Shown: positions 1-5,915, counted from the stretch's first letter. The stretch is 7,728 bases of DNA from Betaproteobacteria bacterium UBA2293 (GCA_002345845.1 DDWF01000322.1:13079-20806), one strand, 5' to 3'. Notes: generated by a model not told the origin, from the sequence alone. Translations and numbers: made by a program.

Positions 1-2
1 AA

Positions 3-290
3 GGCGCCATCGCCGGCATGCTGTCGGGTCTGTTCATCACCCTGTTCTACGTGTTCGCACACAAGGGTATCTTCTTCATCAAGGGTACCGACTTCGTCGA
101 CATGATCGGTGGTCCGAACAGCTTCTTCGGCATCACGCCGGAAGCCTTCGGTGCCATCGGCGCCCTGGTCAACTTCGCTGTTGCCTTCGTGGTCGACAAG
201 ATGACCAAGGAACCGCCGGAGCACATCCAGGCCATGGTCGAAAACGTGCGTATCCCGCGCGGTGCCAAGGCTGTTGATGGCGCGCACTAA
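3..290 (+). CDS. Sodium:solute symporter, VC_2705-type, C-terminal fragment
   Basis: This is the last 95 residues of a gene that begins left of the window; the frame is open from base 3 and ends at TAA 288-290. The fragment holds two hydrophobic helices (the stretch around GLFITLFYVFAHKGIFF, and FGAIGALVNFAVAFVVDKM) joined by a loop with IGGPNSFFGITPEAFG, then a polar tail with PPEHIQ and VRIPRGA. That tail and loop are typical of the large sodium:solute symporters of the VC_2705 subfamily, relatives of acetate permease ActP and usually paired with a small DUF4212 subunit. Such proteins sit in the inner membrane and are thought to import acetate or similar monocarboxylates with Na+. The substrate cannot be read from this fragment, and the partner subunit would lie outside the window. 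A strong terminator follows, so this is probably the end of its operon. The family call rests on recognition of the C-terminal pattern only. Confidence 0.85.
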   Translation, partial: GAIAGMLSGLFITLFYVFAHKGIFFIKGTDFVDMIGGPNSFFGITPEAFGAIGALVNFAVAFVVDKMTKEPPEHIQAMVENVRIPRGAKAVDGAH

Positions 291-309
291 GTAGTAATGA
301 GGTAAGCTT

Positions 310-332
310 CCCCGTCCGGGCATCCGGCGGGG
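310..332 (+). other. GC-rich hairpin downstream of the symporter gene
   Basis: CCCCG-T-CCGG (310-319) can pair with CCGG-CGGGG (324-332) around a GCAT loop, leaving one bulged T. It lies 20 bases after the symporter stop and just before the intrinsic terminator. It has no T-tract of its own, so it may protect the mRNA 3' end or act with the next hairpin. Confidence 0.45.
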
Positions 333-338
333 AATTCG

Positions 339-370
339 AAAACCCCGTTGGCCATGTCGACGGGGTTTTT
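339..370 (+). terminator. Rho-independent terminator after the symporter gene
   Basis: A perfect 10-bp stem is formed by AAAACCCCGT (339-348) and ACGGGGTTTT (360-369) with an 11-base loop. A T-rich run (366-370, then ATTT) follows immediately. The A-run on the other side means it could also terminate minus-strand transcription. It separates the symporter operon from the small membrane protein gene, which would then need its own promoter or readthrough. Confidence 0.85.
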
Positions 371-420
371 ATTTAACGGTCCGCTTTTTTGCCGGACTCG
401 CGGAAGTACCGAGGTTCATT

Positions 421-834
421 ATGGTTTTCAATGTCCATGTCGCGCTCACCTGGATTCTTTTCCTGGCGCTCTTTCCCATGGCTTTCTTCTGGCTGCGCCG
501 GGCTTGGCGCATCGCCATCAACAAGGATTTTTCCGAGGTCGCCCTGAAGCATGGCGAATCTCCGTCCAACCCCGAGAAATACGCGCCCTACGAAGCGGTG
601 ATCAACCTAGTCGCCGGTAGCGTTGCCGTTGCCGTGATTGCCGGCGTGCTCGCCGGCGAACTCGCCTACGAAGACTGGATGGCCATTGCCGGCAGCACCA
701 TCTGGTGCAAGTTCTTCCTCAGCTTCGCGCTCAGTCGCCAGGCGCACCCGATGAACCTGCCCGGTTTCCTGAGCCGTCGGGTCAGCCTGCGGCCGGAGAA
801 GCAGCCGCCGGAAGGTGAAAGCAAGCAGGACTGA
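421..834 (+). CDS. Small membrane protein of unknown function
   Basis: This encodes 137 residues and I do not recognise the family. Three hydrophobic segments are visible, at about residues 5-27, 58-79 and 86-105. The first ends in a basic RRAWR stretch, and a polar loop of about 30 residues with SPSNPEKYAPYE follows. The C-terminal 30 residues are polar and charged (RPEKQPPEGESKQD), so the protein should sit in the inner membrane with a soluble tail. The start is supported by GAGG at 411-414, six bases before ATG. An internal antiparallel pair, GTCCG (379-383) and CGGAC (393-397) around a T-rich loop, lies in the presumed leader. The gene follows the symporter on the same strand, but the terminator between them argues against simple co-transcription. 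It converges on ubiC with a 30-base gap. It is real by its reading frame, ribosome site and coherent membrane pattern; the function is unknown. Confidence 0.75.
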   Translation: MVFNVHVALTWILFLALFPMAFFWLRRAWRIAINKDFSEVALKHGESPSNPEKYAPYEAVINLVAGSVAVAVIAGVLAGELAYEDWMAIAGSTIWCKFFLSFALSRQAHPMNLPGFLSRRVSLRPEKQPPEGESKQD

Positions 835-878
835 GCCAGCGCTGCTGGCAGCGCCCGCTTGCCATCAGGCGAGGCGGG
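835..878. terminator. Paired hairpins between convergent genes
   Basis: Two hairpins fill the gap between the small membrane protein gene and ubiC. GCCAGC (835-840) pairs with GCTGGC (844-849) around a 3-base loop. CCCGCTTGCC (854-863) pairs with GGCGA-G-GCGGG (868-878), with one bulge and one wobble, around ATCA. The second overlaps the ubiC stop. Neither has a T-tract, so termination activity is a guess; they may simply stabilise the two 3' ends. Confidence 0.35.
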
Positions 879-1380
879 TGATGGCCGGCAGGAAGACTTC
901 GGTGACCAGCACGCTGCTGGCACCGAGATGATGGCGCGAACGCCGCGCCCAGAAGCCGGGAGACTCCCCGGCCACGGCACAGACCCGACGATACAGGGGG
1001 TGACGTGCATCGAGCCGCAGGTATTCGATCTCCTCGCGGACGAATCCCGGATAGCGGAACAGCAGCGAACCCAGTGAGCGATTGCCGAGACCGGCGAACC
1101 AGGTGCCCAGCCGGCCGCTGCGCGGCGCCGAGAGGACGCTGTGGGCGAAGATCACCGGCACCCCGTCGCATTCGAGCAATACCTCGCGCATCGGCAGACA
1201 GACACGGCCCAAGGCCTGGTCAAGCGCCGGCCGGCGCCCCTGGGCCAGCACGCGCACGCGAAAGCTCCGGCAATGGCGCTGACAACGCGCGGTCAGCGAC
1301 TCCGGCTCGCTCAGCCAGCGGCGCAAGGCGGCTGGCAGCAGGCCATCCGGCTGCCGCCGCCAGTGCTTGCGCAAGTTCAC
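865..1380 (-). CDS. ubiC: Chorismate--pyruvate lyase (UbiC)
   Basis: UbiC cleaves chorismate to 4-hydroxybenzoate and pyruvate in the cytoplasm, the first committed step of ubiquinone synthesis. The 171-residue product matches the family length (E. coli about 165). Recognisable blocks are PMREVLLECDG at residues 63-73, which carries Arg65, equivalent to the substrate-binding Arg76 of E. coli UbiC as I recall it. Next are LGNRSLGSLLF around 98-108 and GFWARRSRHHL at 142-152. The C-terminal VLVTEVFLP has Glu161 at the place of the catalytic Glu155. The start chosen is GTG at 1380-1378. The frame continues upstream, but that part only duplicates the DUF192 gene in another phase. GTG overlaps the DUF192 stop as GTGA, so translation is probably coupled, and no clear Shine-Dalgarno is seen. 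The usual partner ubiA is not adjacent. Confidence is high. Confidence 0.93.
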   Translation of the reverse strand: MNLRKHWRRQPDGLLPAALRRWLSEPESLTARCQRHCRSFRVRVLAQGRRPALDQALGRVCLPMREVLLECDGVPVIFAHSVLSAPRSGRLGTWFAGLGNRSLGSLLFRYPGFVREEIEYLRLDARHPLYRRVCAVAGESPGFWARRSRHHLGASSVLVTEVFLPAITRLA

Positions 1381-1823
1381 TGCGGTCGCGGCGCGCGTTC
1401 GAGGCCGCGCAGCTTGCTGCCGGCAGCGATGCCGCGCTGGGCGAACCAGCCGCGATTCATTTCCAGCGCGTAGCGCGCCGGGCGCTTGGCACAGTGGTTG
1501 TCTTCGCTGTGTGGCTGCATGTTTTCGATATTGATGATGGCGCCCTCGGCGTCGATGAAAGCGACCGACAGCGGCAACGGGGTATTGCGCATCCACATGC
1601 AGTGGGTGTTTTCCTGCGTGAAGACGAACAGCATGCCGCGCTGTTGCGGCATCGCCTCCCGGTTCATCAGGCCGGTCTGGCGGTTGCGGTCGGTCGCCGC
1701 GACTTCCGCCTCGATGCGGTGGAAGCCGGCCGTCAGTTCAATCACCGGCAGTGCCGCCTGCGCCCAGACGGCGGTGCTCAACAGGCTGGCAGCCAGGGCG
1801 GCCAGAATGCTACGTCCCTTCAT
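1377..1823 (-). CDS. DUF192 family secreted protein
   Basis: This 148-residue protein has a clear Sec signal peptide: MKGR, a hydrophobic core to about residue 20, and a signal peptidase I site AQA|A near residue 23. The mature part is a single DUF192 domain. Its hallmark strings are QTGLMNRE (49-56), GMLFVF (63-68), MWMRNT (76-81), which is the most conserved block, and LEMNRGWFAQRG (120-131). Its biochemical role is unknown; the domain is a small beta-rich fold found in exported or periplasmic proteins. The start at ATG 1823-1821 gives a proper signal peptide and follows the rluE stop by one base, with a weak GGGGA eight bases upstream. The frame is open further upstream without a credible N-terminus. 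The 3' end overlaps ubiC by four bases. The tight packing shows that rluE, this gene and ubiC form one transcription unit, but does not by itself say what the protein does. Confidence 0.9.
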   Translation of the reverse strand: MKGRSILAALAASLLSTAVWAQAALPVIELTAGFHRIEAEVAATDRNRQTGLMNREAMPQQRGMLFVFTQENTHCMWMRNTPLPLSVAFIDAEGAIINIENMQPHSEDNHCAKRPARYALEMNRGWFAQRGIAAGSKLRGLERAPRPQ

Positions 1824-1824
1824 T

Positions 1825-2406
1825 TCATGTTCCCCGGAGTGTACGGATATCGCCGTCGATCCGGCGCCACTCGCCAAGACCGAGCCCAGCCACCGACAGC
1901 GTTCCGATCGCCGCCCGCACCAGGCGGAGCGTAGGATAACCGATCGCCGCCGTCATTCGCCGCACCTGGCGGTTCTTGCCCTCGCTGATGCGGATTTCCA
2001 GCCAACTGGTCGGAATCGCCGCCCGGTAGCGGATCGGCGGGTCGCGCGGCCAGAGCGCTGGCGGTTCGTCAATCAGGCGAACCCTGGCCGGCTGGGCGGT
2101 GAAATCGGACAGCCGGATGCCGGCGCGTAGCCGCTCCAGTGCCGCGTCTTCAGGTACACCTTCGACCTGCGCCCAGTAGGTTTTCTCCAGCTTGTGCTTC
2201 GGCTCGGCGATCTGCGCCTGCAGACGGCCATCATCGGTCAGCAGCAGCAGGCCCTCGCTGTCGGCATCGAGGCGACCGGCAACATAGACATCCTTGAGCG
2301 GAATGAACTCGGCCAGTGCCCGCCACTTGCCTTCCGGCGTGAACTGGCTGAGGACGCCATAGGGCTTGTTGAAGAGAACAAGAGAGGACACGACAGGGGA
2401 TTTCAC
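1825..2406 (-). CDS. rluE: 23S rRNA pseudouridine synthase, RluE-like (RsuA/RluE family)
   Basis: The product isomerises a uridine in 23S rRNA to pseudouridine; E. coli RluE acts on U2457. The family core begins at LVLFNKPYGVLSQF, with no S4 RNA-binding domain in front, as expected for RluE. The catalytic motif GRLDADSEGLLLLTDDG has the essential aspartate at residue 47 of the chosen start. Downstream, EGVPEDAALERLRAG, LWPRDPPIRYR, IPTSWLEI and EGKNRQVRRMTAAIG closely follow the E. coli protein. The start is uncertain. The frame is open to TTG 2526, but that would run through the divergent promoter region. GTG 2406-2404 (193 residues) and GTG 2391-2389 (188 residues) both leave the conserved core intact, and neither has a clear ribosome site. 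It is the first gene of the rluE-DUF192-ubiC unit. RluB/RluF-type enzymes are excluded by the missing S4 domain. Family call firm, exact start not. Confidence 0.9.
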   Translation of the reverse strand: MKSPVVSSLVLFNKPYGVLSQFTPEGKWRALAEFIPLKDVYVAGRLDADSEGLLLLTDDGRLQAQIAEPKHKLEKTYWAQVEGVPEDAALERLRAGIRLSDFTAQPARVRLIDEPPALWPRDPPIRYRAAIPTSWLEIRISEGKNRQVRRMTAAIGYPTLRLVRAAIGTLSVAGLGLGEWRRIDGDIRTLRGT

Positions 2407-2451
2407 GGACCGGGAAAGGCTGCGATTTTCGCTGATTTTCCGCAAACGCAA

Positions 2452-2472
2452 GCTGCCAAATATAACGGCAGC
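2452..2472. promoter_or_regulatory. Inverted repeat around a -10-like core in the rluE/lipoprotein divergent region
   Basis: GCTGCC (2452-2457) and GGCAGC (2467-2472) form a perfect 6-bp inverted repeat around a nine-base AT-rich spacer. The spacer contains TATAAC on the plus strand and TATATT on the minus strand, each resembling a -10 element, between the divergent rluE and lipoprotein genes. No convincing -35 partner is visible on either strand. It could be an operator covering one or both promoters; this is inference from position and symmetry. Confidence 0.4.
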
Positions 2473-2547
2473 AGCGCACCTCGCCTGATCGACAATGGTG
2501 AGCGCATACTGCACCTTGCATAGCAAGATCCGAACAGCCTGCCCTCT

Positions 2548-2551
2548 GGAG
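2548..2551 (+). promoter_or_regulatory. Ribosome binding site of the lipoprotein gene
   Basis: GGAG lies only three bases before ATG 2555 but nine bases before the in-frame GTG 2561. Spacing therefore favours the GTG start, while codon preference favours ATG. Both give the same signal peptide apart from two residues. Confidence 0.55.
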
Positions 2552-2554
2552 AAA

Positions 2555-3031
2555 ATGATCGTGAACGCATTGAAAAAATCCGCATCGGCACTGGCTCTCG
2601 CTGCCGTACTAACTCTCAGTGGCTGCGCCCAGTTCCATGGCCCCGGCTGGGAGAAGGATTATCCGGCAGTCGCCTACGCGCGCGACCTGCACCCCGGTTA
2701 CGGCTCGGTGCATGCCATCGAAGAAGTTCGCCCGGAAAAGAGCGGTATCGGCGTGGGTGCCGTTGCCGGCGCCGTGATCGGCGGGCTGATCGGCCATCAG
2801 GTGGGCGAAGGCGATGGCAACACGGCAGCGACCGTGATCGGCGCGGCGGGCGGCGCCCTGATCGGCCATCAGATTGAAAAGCGGGTCAAGGAACAGGATG
2901 AGCGATACCGTCTCGTCATCCGCATGGAAAACGGCAGCTATCAGACGGTCGAGCAGAAAACCGACTTTGTCGACCTGCGTATTGGCGACCGTCTCTACAT
3001 CGACGACGAAGGCACGATCCGTCGCTACTGA
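2555..3031 (+). CDS. Glycine-zipper outer-membrane lipoprotein (17 kDa antigen/SlyB-like)
   Basis: This encodes 158 residues. Residues 1-23 are a lipoprotein signal peptide (basic start, then SALALAAVLT) ending in lipobox LSGC, with lipidated Cys24. Asp is absent at +2, so outer-membrane sorting is expected. Residues 65-107 form two glycine-rich hairpin helices, GVGAVAGAVIGGLIGHQ and a second AATVIGAAGGALIGHQ, separated by a short GEGDGN linker. This is the glycine-zipper 2TM pattern of the Rickettsia 17 kDa antigen and SlyB. The C-terminal 40 residues (YRLVIRMENG to GTIRRY) look like the small beta domain that follows in SlyB-type proteins. Members of the family are generally envelope-stability or stress lipoproteins; no specific role can be assigned here. 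An exact 15-base repeat encoding LIGHQ-type sequence occurs at 2786-2800 and 2868-2882. The gene is monocistronic, divergent from rluE and convergent with nirN. Confidence 0.9.
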   Translation: MIVNALKKSASALALAAVLTLSGCAQFHGPGWEKDYPAVAYARDLHPGYGSVHAIEEVRPEKSGIGVGAVAGAVIGGLIGHQVGEGDGNTAATVIGAAGGALIGHQIEKRVKEQDERYRLVIRMENGSYQTVEQKTDFVDLRIGDRLYIDDEGTIRRY

Positions 3032-3092
3032 GCGCCAGCGTGCCTGCCCGGAATTTGCGCTGCGCCGGCAGGAGCAGCGCTCCGGCGCTCAG
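3028..3092. terminator. Large inverted repeat between convergent genes, probable bidirectional terminator
   Basis: CTGAGCGCC (3028-3036) and GGCGCTCAG (3084-3092) are perfect inverted copies. An inner pair, CCTGCC (3043-3048) and GGCAGG (3067-3072), can stack inside them. The outer arms contain the TGA stop of the lipoprotein gene on one strand and the TGA stop of nirN on the other. There is no T-tract, so classical intrinsic termination is not assured. The position suggests shared 3'-end formation or mRNA protection. Confidence 0.5.
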
Positions 3093-4663
3093 TGACTGGT
3101 GCCTTCCGACTTGGTGATCTTGTTCCAGACGTTGTACTTGCCGACCGGCTTCTTCATCGGCAGGCGCTTCACTTCCTGCAGTGTTGCCGCGTCGTAGATG
3201 ATCAGCGCGCCATCCATTTCCCACAGGCTGGCCAGCACATACTTGCCGTCCCTGGTGAATTCGACGTGTGCGAAGGTCTTGCCCGGCGCCGGTTTCAGTT
3301 CGGCGACGATTTCCAGCGTCTGCTTGTCAATCACCTGCATGGTGTCCTTGAACTCGCGGCTCATCATCGAATCGACCCAGGCATAGCGGCTGTTCTCGTG
3401 GCTGCGCATGAAGAAACCCGGGCCGCGGGTCTTGATCTGCTTGATCGTTTTCCAGCTGGCCATGTCGATGATGCTGATCACGCCTTCGTTTAGATTCGGC
3501 GTGGCCATCACGGTTTTGCCCTGCCATGTCCAGCTGATGCCGGAGCCCAGATGCGGCATGCCGGGCAGTTCGAGGTCGGCGATCTTCTTGCGCGCATCGA
3601 GATTGACCACCTGGCCGCTGACCGCGCTCTTGGCGTCGTTGCGCGAGGCGCCCATGACCTCGTCGTAGCCCTGGGTGAAGTAGAAATCGTCGAGATAATC
3701 GTCGAGCTGACTGCGCTGCGGATTTAGGAAGCCGTCGATGAAGGCGCCTTCGCGGTACTTGAAGTCGTGAATCATGCCAGCAGGGATTTCCGGCGCCTTG
3801 GGGTTGTAGGAGACCTCCCACACTTCCTTGACGTCCTTCAGTGCGGCGACAAAGCTCTGCCGCGGCGAGGCGTCATAGACCGCCGAGACGCGCGAACTGA
3901 TCTTGCCGTCCTTGTCGGTGACCGGCAGGATTTTCTGCAGCTTGAGATCGGCGTCGAGGATGACCAGGCTGTGCGGCAGGTAGTTGGCCACCGCCACCCA
4001 TTTACCGTCGCCCGAAACGGCGGCGTTGCGCGTGTTGATGCCGGCGCGCACCTCGGCGATGACTTTCAGGTTCCACAGGTCGAACTTGGTGATCCAGCCG
4101 TCGCGCGAGGCGAAGAAGACATAGCGGCCGTCCGGGGTGAATTTCGGCCCGCCGTGCAGGGCGTAGCGCGAGGGAAAGCGGTGGATGGGTTCGAGTTTGT
4201 CGCCGTCGAGGATCGACACGTGGTGGTCGCCGGTTTCGACGACGACGAACAGGTTCAGCGGATCGGCCTTGAACACCGGCTTGTCGGGCAGCTTGCCCGG
4301 CTCGTGGACGATGCGCGAAGCGGTGATTTCCTTTTCACCCCAGGCCGGCATCGGTTTGATCGGCGTGTAGGCGTAGTCGATCAGCGCCTTGACCTCGTCG
4401 GCCGACAGCTTGTCACCGAAGGGCAGCATCTGCGTCGCCGGACGACCGTGGACGATGACCTTTTCCGCTTCCGCCTTGCGCAGGCGACCCAGATTTTCCG
4501 GAATCAGTGCCGGGCCGATGCCACCCAGGCGGGCTTCACCGTGGCAGCTGGCGCAGTGCTCTTTGTAGGCGGCCGGGGCGTCGGCAGCCTGGGCCAGTTC
4601 CGACATGGCCAGCAGCGAACAGACGGCGGCGCCGGCGGGAATCAGGATGTTCCACTTCATCAT
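3089..4663 (-). CDS. nirN: Dihydro-heme d1 dehydrogenase NirN (cytochrome c / d1 propeller)
   Basis: NirN acts in the periplasm and introduces the last double bond of heme d1, passing electrons to its own heme c before d1 is delivered to nitrite reductase NirS. The 524-residue product has a Sec signal peptide (1-26, cut near AQA|AD). A small cytochrome c domain follows, with CASCH at 37-41 and a candidate axial Met79 in TQMLPFG. From about residue 125 comes an eight-bladed d1-type beta-propeller, with blade repeats such as KFTPDGRYVFFASRDG (174-189) and EFTRDGKYVLASL. The protein ends in KPVGKYNVWNKI and EGTSH. His170 sits where NirS has its proximal d1 ligand, His371 matches one distal NirS histidine, and the other distal histidine appears to be Ile309. 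That pattern fits NirN, not NirS. NirF has no cytochrome c domain. ATG 4663 overlaps the nirJ stop as ATGA, with GAGGA nine bases upstream. The longer open frame upstream only shadows nirJ. Confidence 0.88.
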   Translation of the reverse strand: MMKWNILIPAGAAVCSLLAMSELAQAADAPAAYKEHCASCHGEARLGGIGPALIPENLGRLRKAEAEKVIVHGRPATQMLPFGDKLSADEVKALIDYAYTPIKPMPAWGEKEITASRIVHEPGKLPDKPVFKADPLNLFVVVETGDHHVSILDGDKLEPIHRFPSRYALHGGPKFTPDGRYVFFASRDGWITKFDLWNLKVIAEVRAGINTRNAAVSGDGKWVAVANYLPHSLVILDADLKLQKILPVTDKDGKISSRVSAVYDASPRQSFVAALKDVKEVWEVSYNPKAPEIPAGMIHDFKYREGAFIDGFLNPQRSQLDDYLDDFYFTQGYDEVMGASRNDAKSAVSGQVVNLDARKKIADLELPGMPHLGSGISWTWQGKTVMATPNLNEGVISIIDMASWKTIKQIKTRGPGFFMRSHENSRYAWVDSMMSREFKDTMQVIDKQTLEIVAELKPAPGKTFAHVEFTRDGKYVLASLWEMDGALIIYDAATLQEVKRLPMKKPVGKYNVWNKITKSEGTSH

Positions 4664-5799
4664 TTGGCGATTTCCTCGTCGGAGAGATAGCAGCCGGGAT
4701 CTTCGGCCCACGGGTCGCCGGTCAGTTGCTGGGCGCGGACGCGGGTGTTGCCGTTGCAGACGGCCAGATAGGCGCAGCTGCCGCAGCGTCCCTTGACCGC
4801 GCGCGGGTACTGCTTGAGCCCGGCCATCAAAGGATCGGCGGTATCCGGCCAGATCTGCGAGAACGGCCGTTCCTTGACGTTGCCCAGCGTGTAGTGCCAC
4901 CACATGGTGTCGGGATGGACGTTGCCGAGGTTATCGATATTGGCGACATTGACGCCGGAGGAATTGCCACCCCACTGGCGCAACTTGGCCTCGACATGCG
5001 CCGCCTGCCCGGGGAAGCGGCGACGCACCCAGTGCAGGAAGTAGACGCCGTCGGCATCGTTGTTGCCGGTGGTGAATTCCTTGTCCAGGCCGCGCTGGTT
5101 GTACTCCCAGCAGGTGTCGAAGAGCAGGTCCATGGCCTGCCGGGTCAGCTGGTGCTGGGCGTCGTCCTTGCGGTTCTTGTTGCCGCGCCCGGCATAGTTG
5201 AGGTGCGAGAAGTAGAAGCGGTCGATGCCCTCGTCCTCGACCAGCTTGAGCAGGCCGGGCAGGTCGTGGGCATTGTCCTGGGTCATCGTGTAGCGCACGC
5301 CGATCTTCAAGCCGAGGTCGCGGCACAGGCGGATGCCTTTGAGCGAGGCGTCGAAGGCGCCGTCGAGGCGACGGAACTTGTCGTGCGTGGCACCGAGACC
5401 GTCGAGCGAGACGCCGACGTAGTTGAAGTCGCATTCGGCGATCTTGTCGATGTTTTCCTTGTCGATCAGCGTACCGTTGGACGAGAGGCCGACGTAGAAG
5501 CCCTCGGCCTTGGCCCGCTTGGCGATGGCGTAGATGTCCGGGCGCAGCAGCGGTTCGCCGCCGGAGAGGATCAGCACCGGCACGCGGAAGGCCTTGAGAT
5601 CGGCCATCACCGTATAGACCTCTTCGGTCGTCAGCTCGCCAGGGAAATTGGTGTCGGCGGAAATCGAGTAACAGTGCTTGCAGGTCAGGTTGCAGCGCCG
5701 GATCAGGTTCCAGATCACCACCGGCCCGGGCGGATTGCGCTTGGGACCGACCGGTGTCGGGGTGACGATTTCCTGCAGGTACTGGGAAATGCGGAACAT
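4660..5799 (-). CDS. nirJ: Heme d1 biosynthesis radical SAM protein NirJ
   Basis: NirJ is the cytoplasmic radical SAM enzyme of heme d1 synthesis that acts on 12,18-didecarboxysiroheme to remove two propionate side chains on the way to the oxo groups. The 379-residue length is close to characterised NirJ (about 380-390). The N-terminal MFRISQYL and PPGPVVIWNLIRRCN are family hallmarks. The radical SAM cluster motif is C36-x3-C40-x2-C43. LSGGEPLLRPD (78-88) carries the SAM-binding GGEP, and SSNGTLID and VSLDGLGATHD follow. A C-terminal cysteine set (C339, C342, C348, C370) in RCGSCAYLAVCNGNTR and EDPGC should hold a second iron-sulfur cluster, as in SPASM-like proteins. ATG 5799 has AAGGA just upstream. 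It is the first gene of a two-gene unit with nirN. An FNR/DNR-type box sits 58-71 bases before the start. Heme-decarboxylase AhbC/AhbD relatives are possible alternatives, but the NirN partner makes NirJ much more likely. Confidence 0.93.
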   Translation of the reverse strand: MFRISQYLQEIVTPTPVGPKRNPPGPVVIWNLIRRCNLTCKHCYSISADTNFPGELTTEEVYTVMADLKAFRVPVLILSGGEPLLRPDIYAIAKRAKAEGFYVGLSSNGTLIDKENIDKIAECDFNYVGVSLDGLGATHDKFRRLDGAFDASLKGIRLCRDLGLKIGVRYTMTQDNAHDLPGLLKLVEDEGIDRFYFSHLNYAGRGNKNRKDDAQHQLTRQAMDLLFDTCWEYNQRGLDKEFTTGNNDADGVYFLHWVRRRFPGQAAHVEAKLRQWGGNSSGVNVANIDNLGNVHPDTMWWHYTLGNVKERPFSQIWPDTADPLMAGLKQYPRAVKGRCGSCAYLAVCNGNTRVRAQQLTGDPWAEDPGCYLSDEEIAK

Positions 5800-5828
5800 G
5801 GACTTCCTTGTTGTGGGGGCTTTGGCGT

Positions 5829-5834
5829 ATTCAA
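5829..5834 (-). promoter_or_regulatory. Candidate -10 element of the nirJN promoter
   Basis: On the minus strand the hexamer reads TTGAAT, four of six matches to TATAAT. It lies at the distance from the FNR-type box expected if the box is centred at -41.5, which puts the transcript start near 5822 and gives a leader of about 22 bases before nirJ. No -35 hexamer is needed in such class II promoters. Confidence 0.5.
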
Positions 5835-5856
5835 CGGCAGGCTAACCCGGAACTCC

Positions 5857-5870
5857 TTGATACGCGTCAA
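5857..5870. promoter_or_regulatory. FNR/DNR-type binding site upstream of nirJ
   Basis: The plus strand reads TTGAT-ACGC-GTCAA, one base off the FNR/Dnr consensus TTGAT-N4-ATCAA. CRP/FNR-family regulators such as FNR, DNR and NnrR activate nir genes at such sites when oxygen is low or nitric oxide is present. The centre (5863.5) fits -41.5 for the candidate nirJ promoter. It is at about -64.5 relative to the predicted start of the divergent ABC gene, so an effect on that gene is possible but less well placed. Which regulator binds cannot be told from sequence. Confidence 0.75.
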
Positions 5871-5915
5871 CCGCTTCCGGATAGCCGCGTTAATCGGGCA
5901 CCTCGAGCCTTCCGC

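Noticed and set aside
1381..1596. An N-terminal extension of UbiC by 72 residues
   Set aside because: The extra sequence is the DUF192 gene read in another phase, and the GTG at the GTGA overlap gives the normal UbiC length.
1005..1934. A 309-codon open frame on the plus strand across ubiC and the DUF192 gene
   Set aside because: The product is Arg/Ala/Gly-rich low complexity and lies opposite two confidently identified genes.
2786..2882. The 15-base exact repeat in the lipoprotein gene as a possible mobile or regulatory repeat
   Set aside because: It encodes the repeated LIGHQ segment of the two glycine-zipper helices, so protein-level duplication explains it.
3089..4663. Assignment as cytochrome cd1 nitrite reductase NirS
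   Set aside because: One NirS distal histidine appears to be missing, the C-terminus is of the EGTSH type, and the gene is coupled to nirJ, all favouring NirN.
4664..4903. An 80-residue extension in front of NirN
   Set aside because: It shadows the end of nirJ. ATG 4663 has a ribosome site and yields a clean signal peptide.
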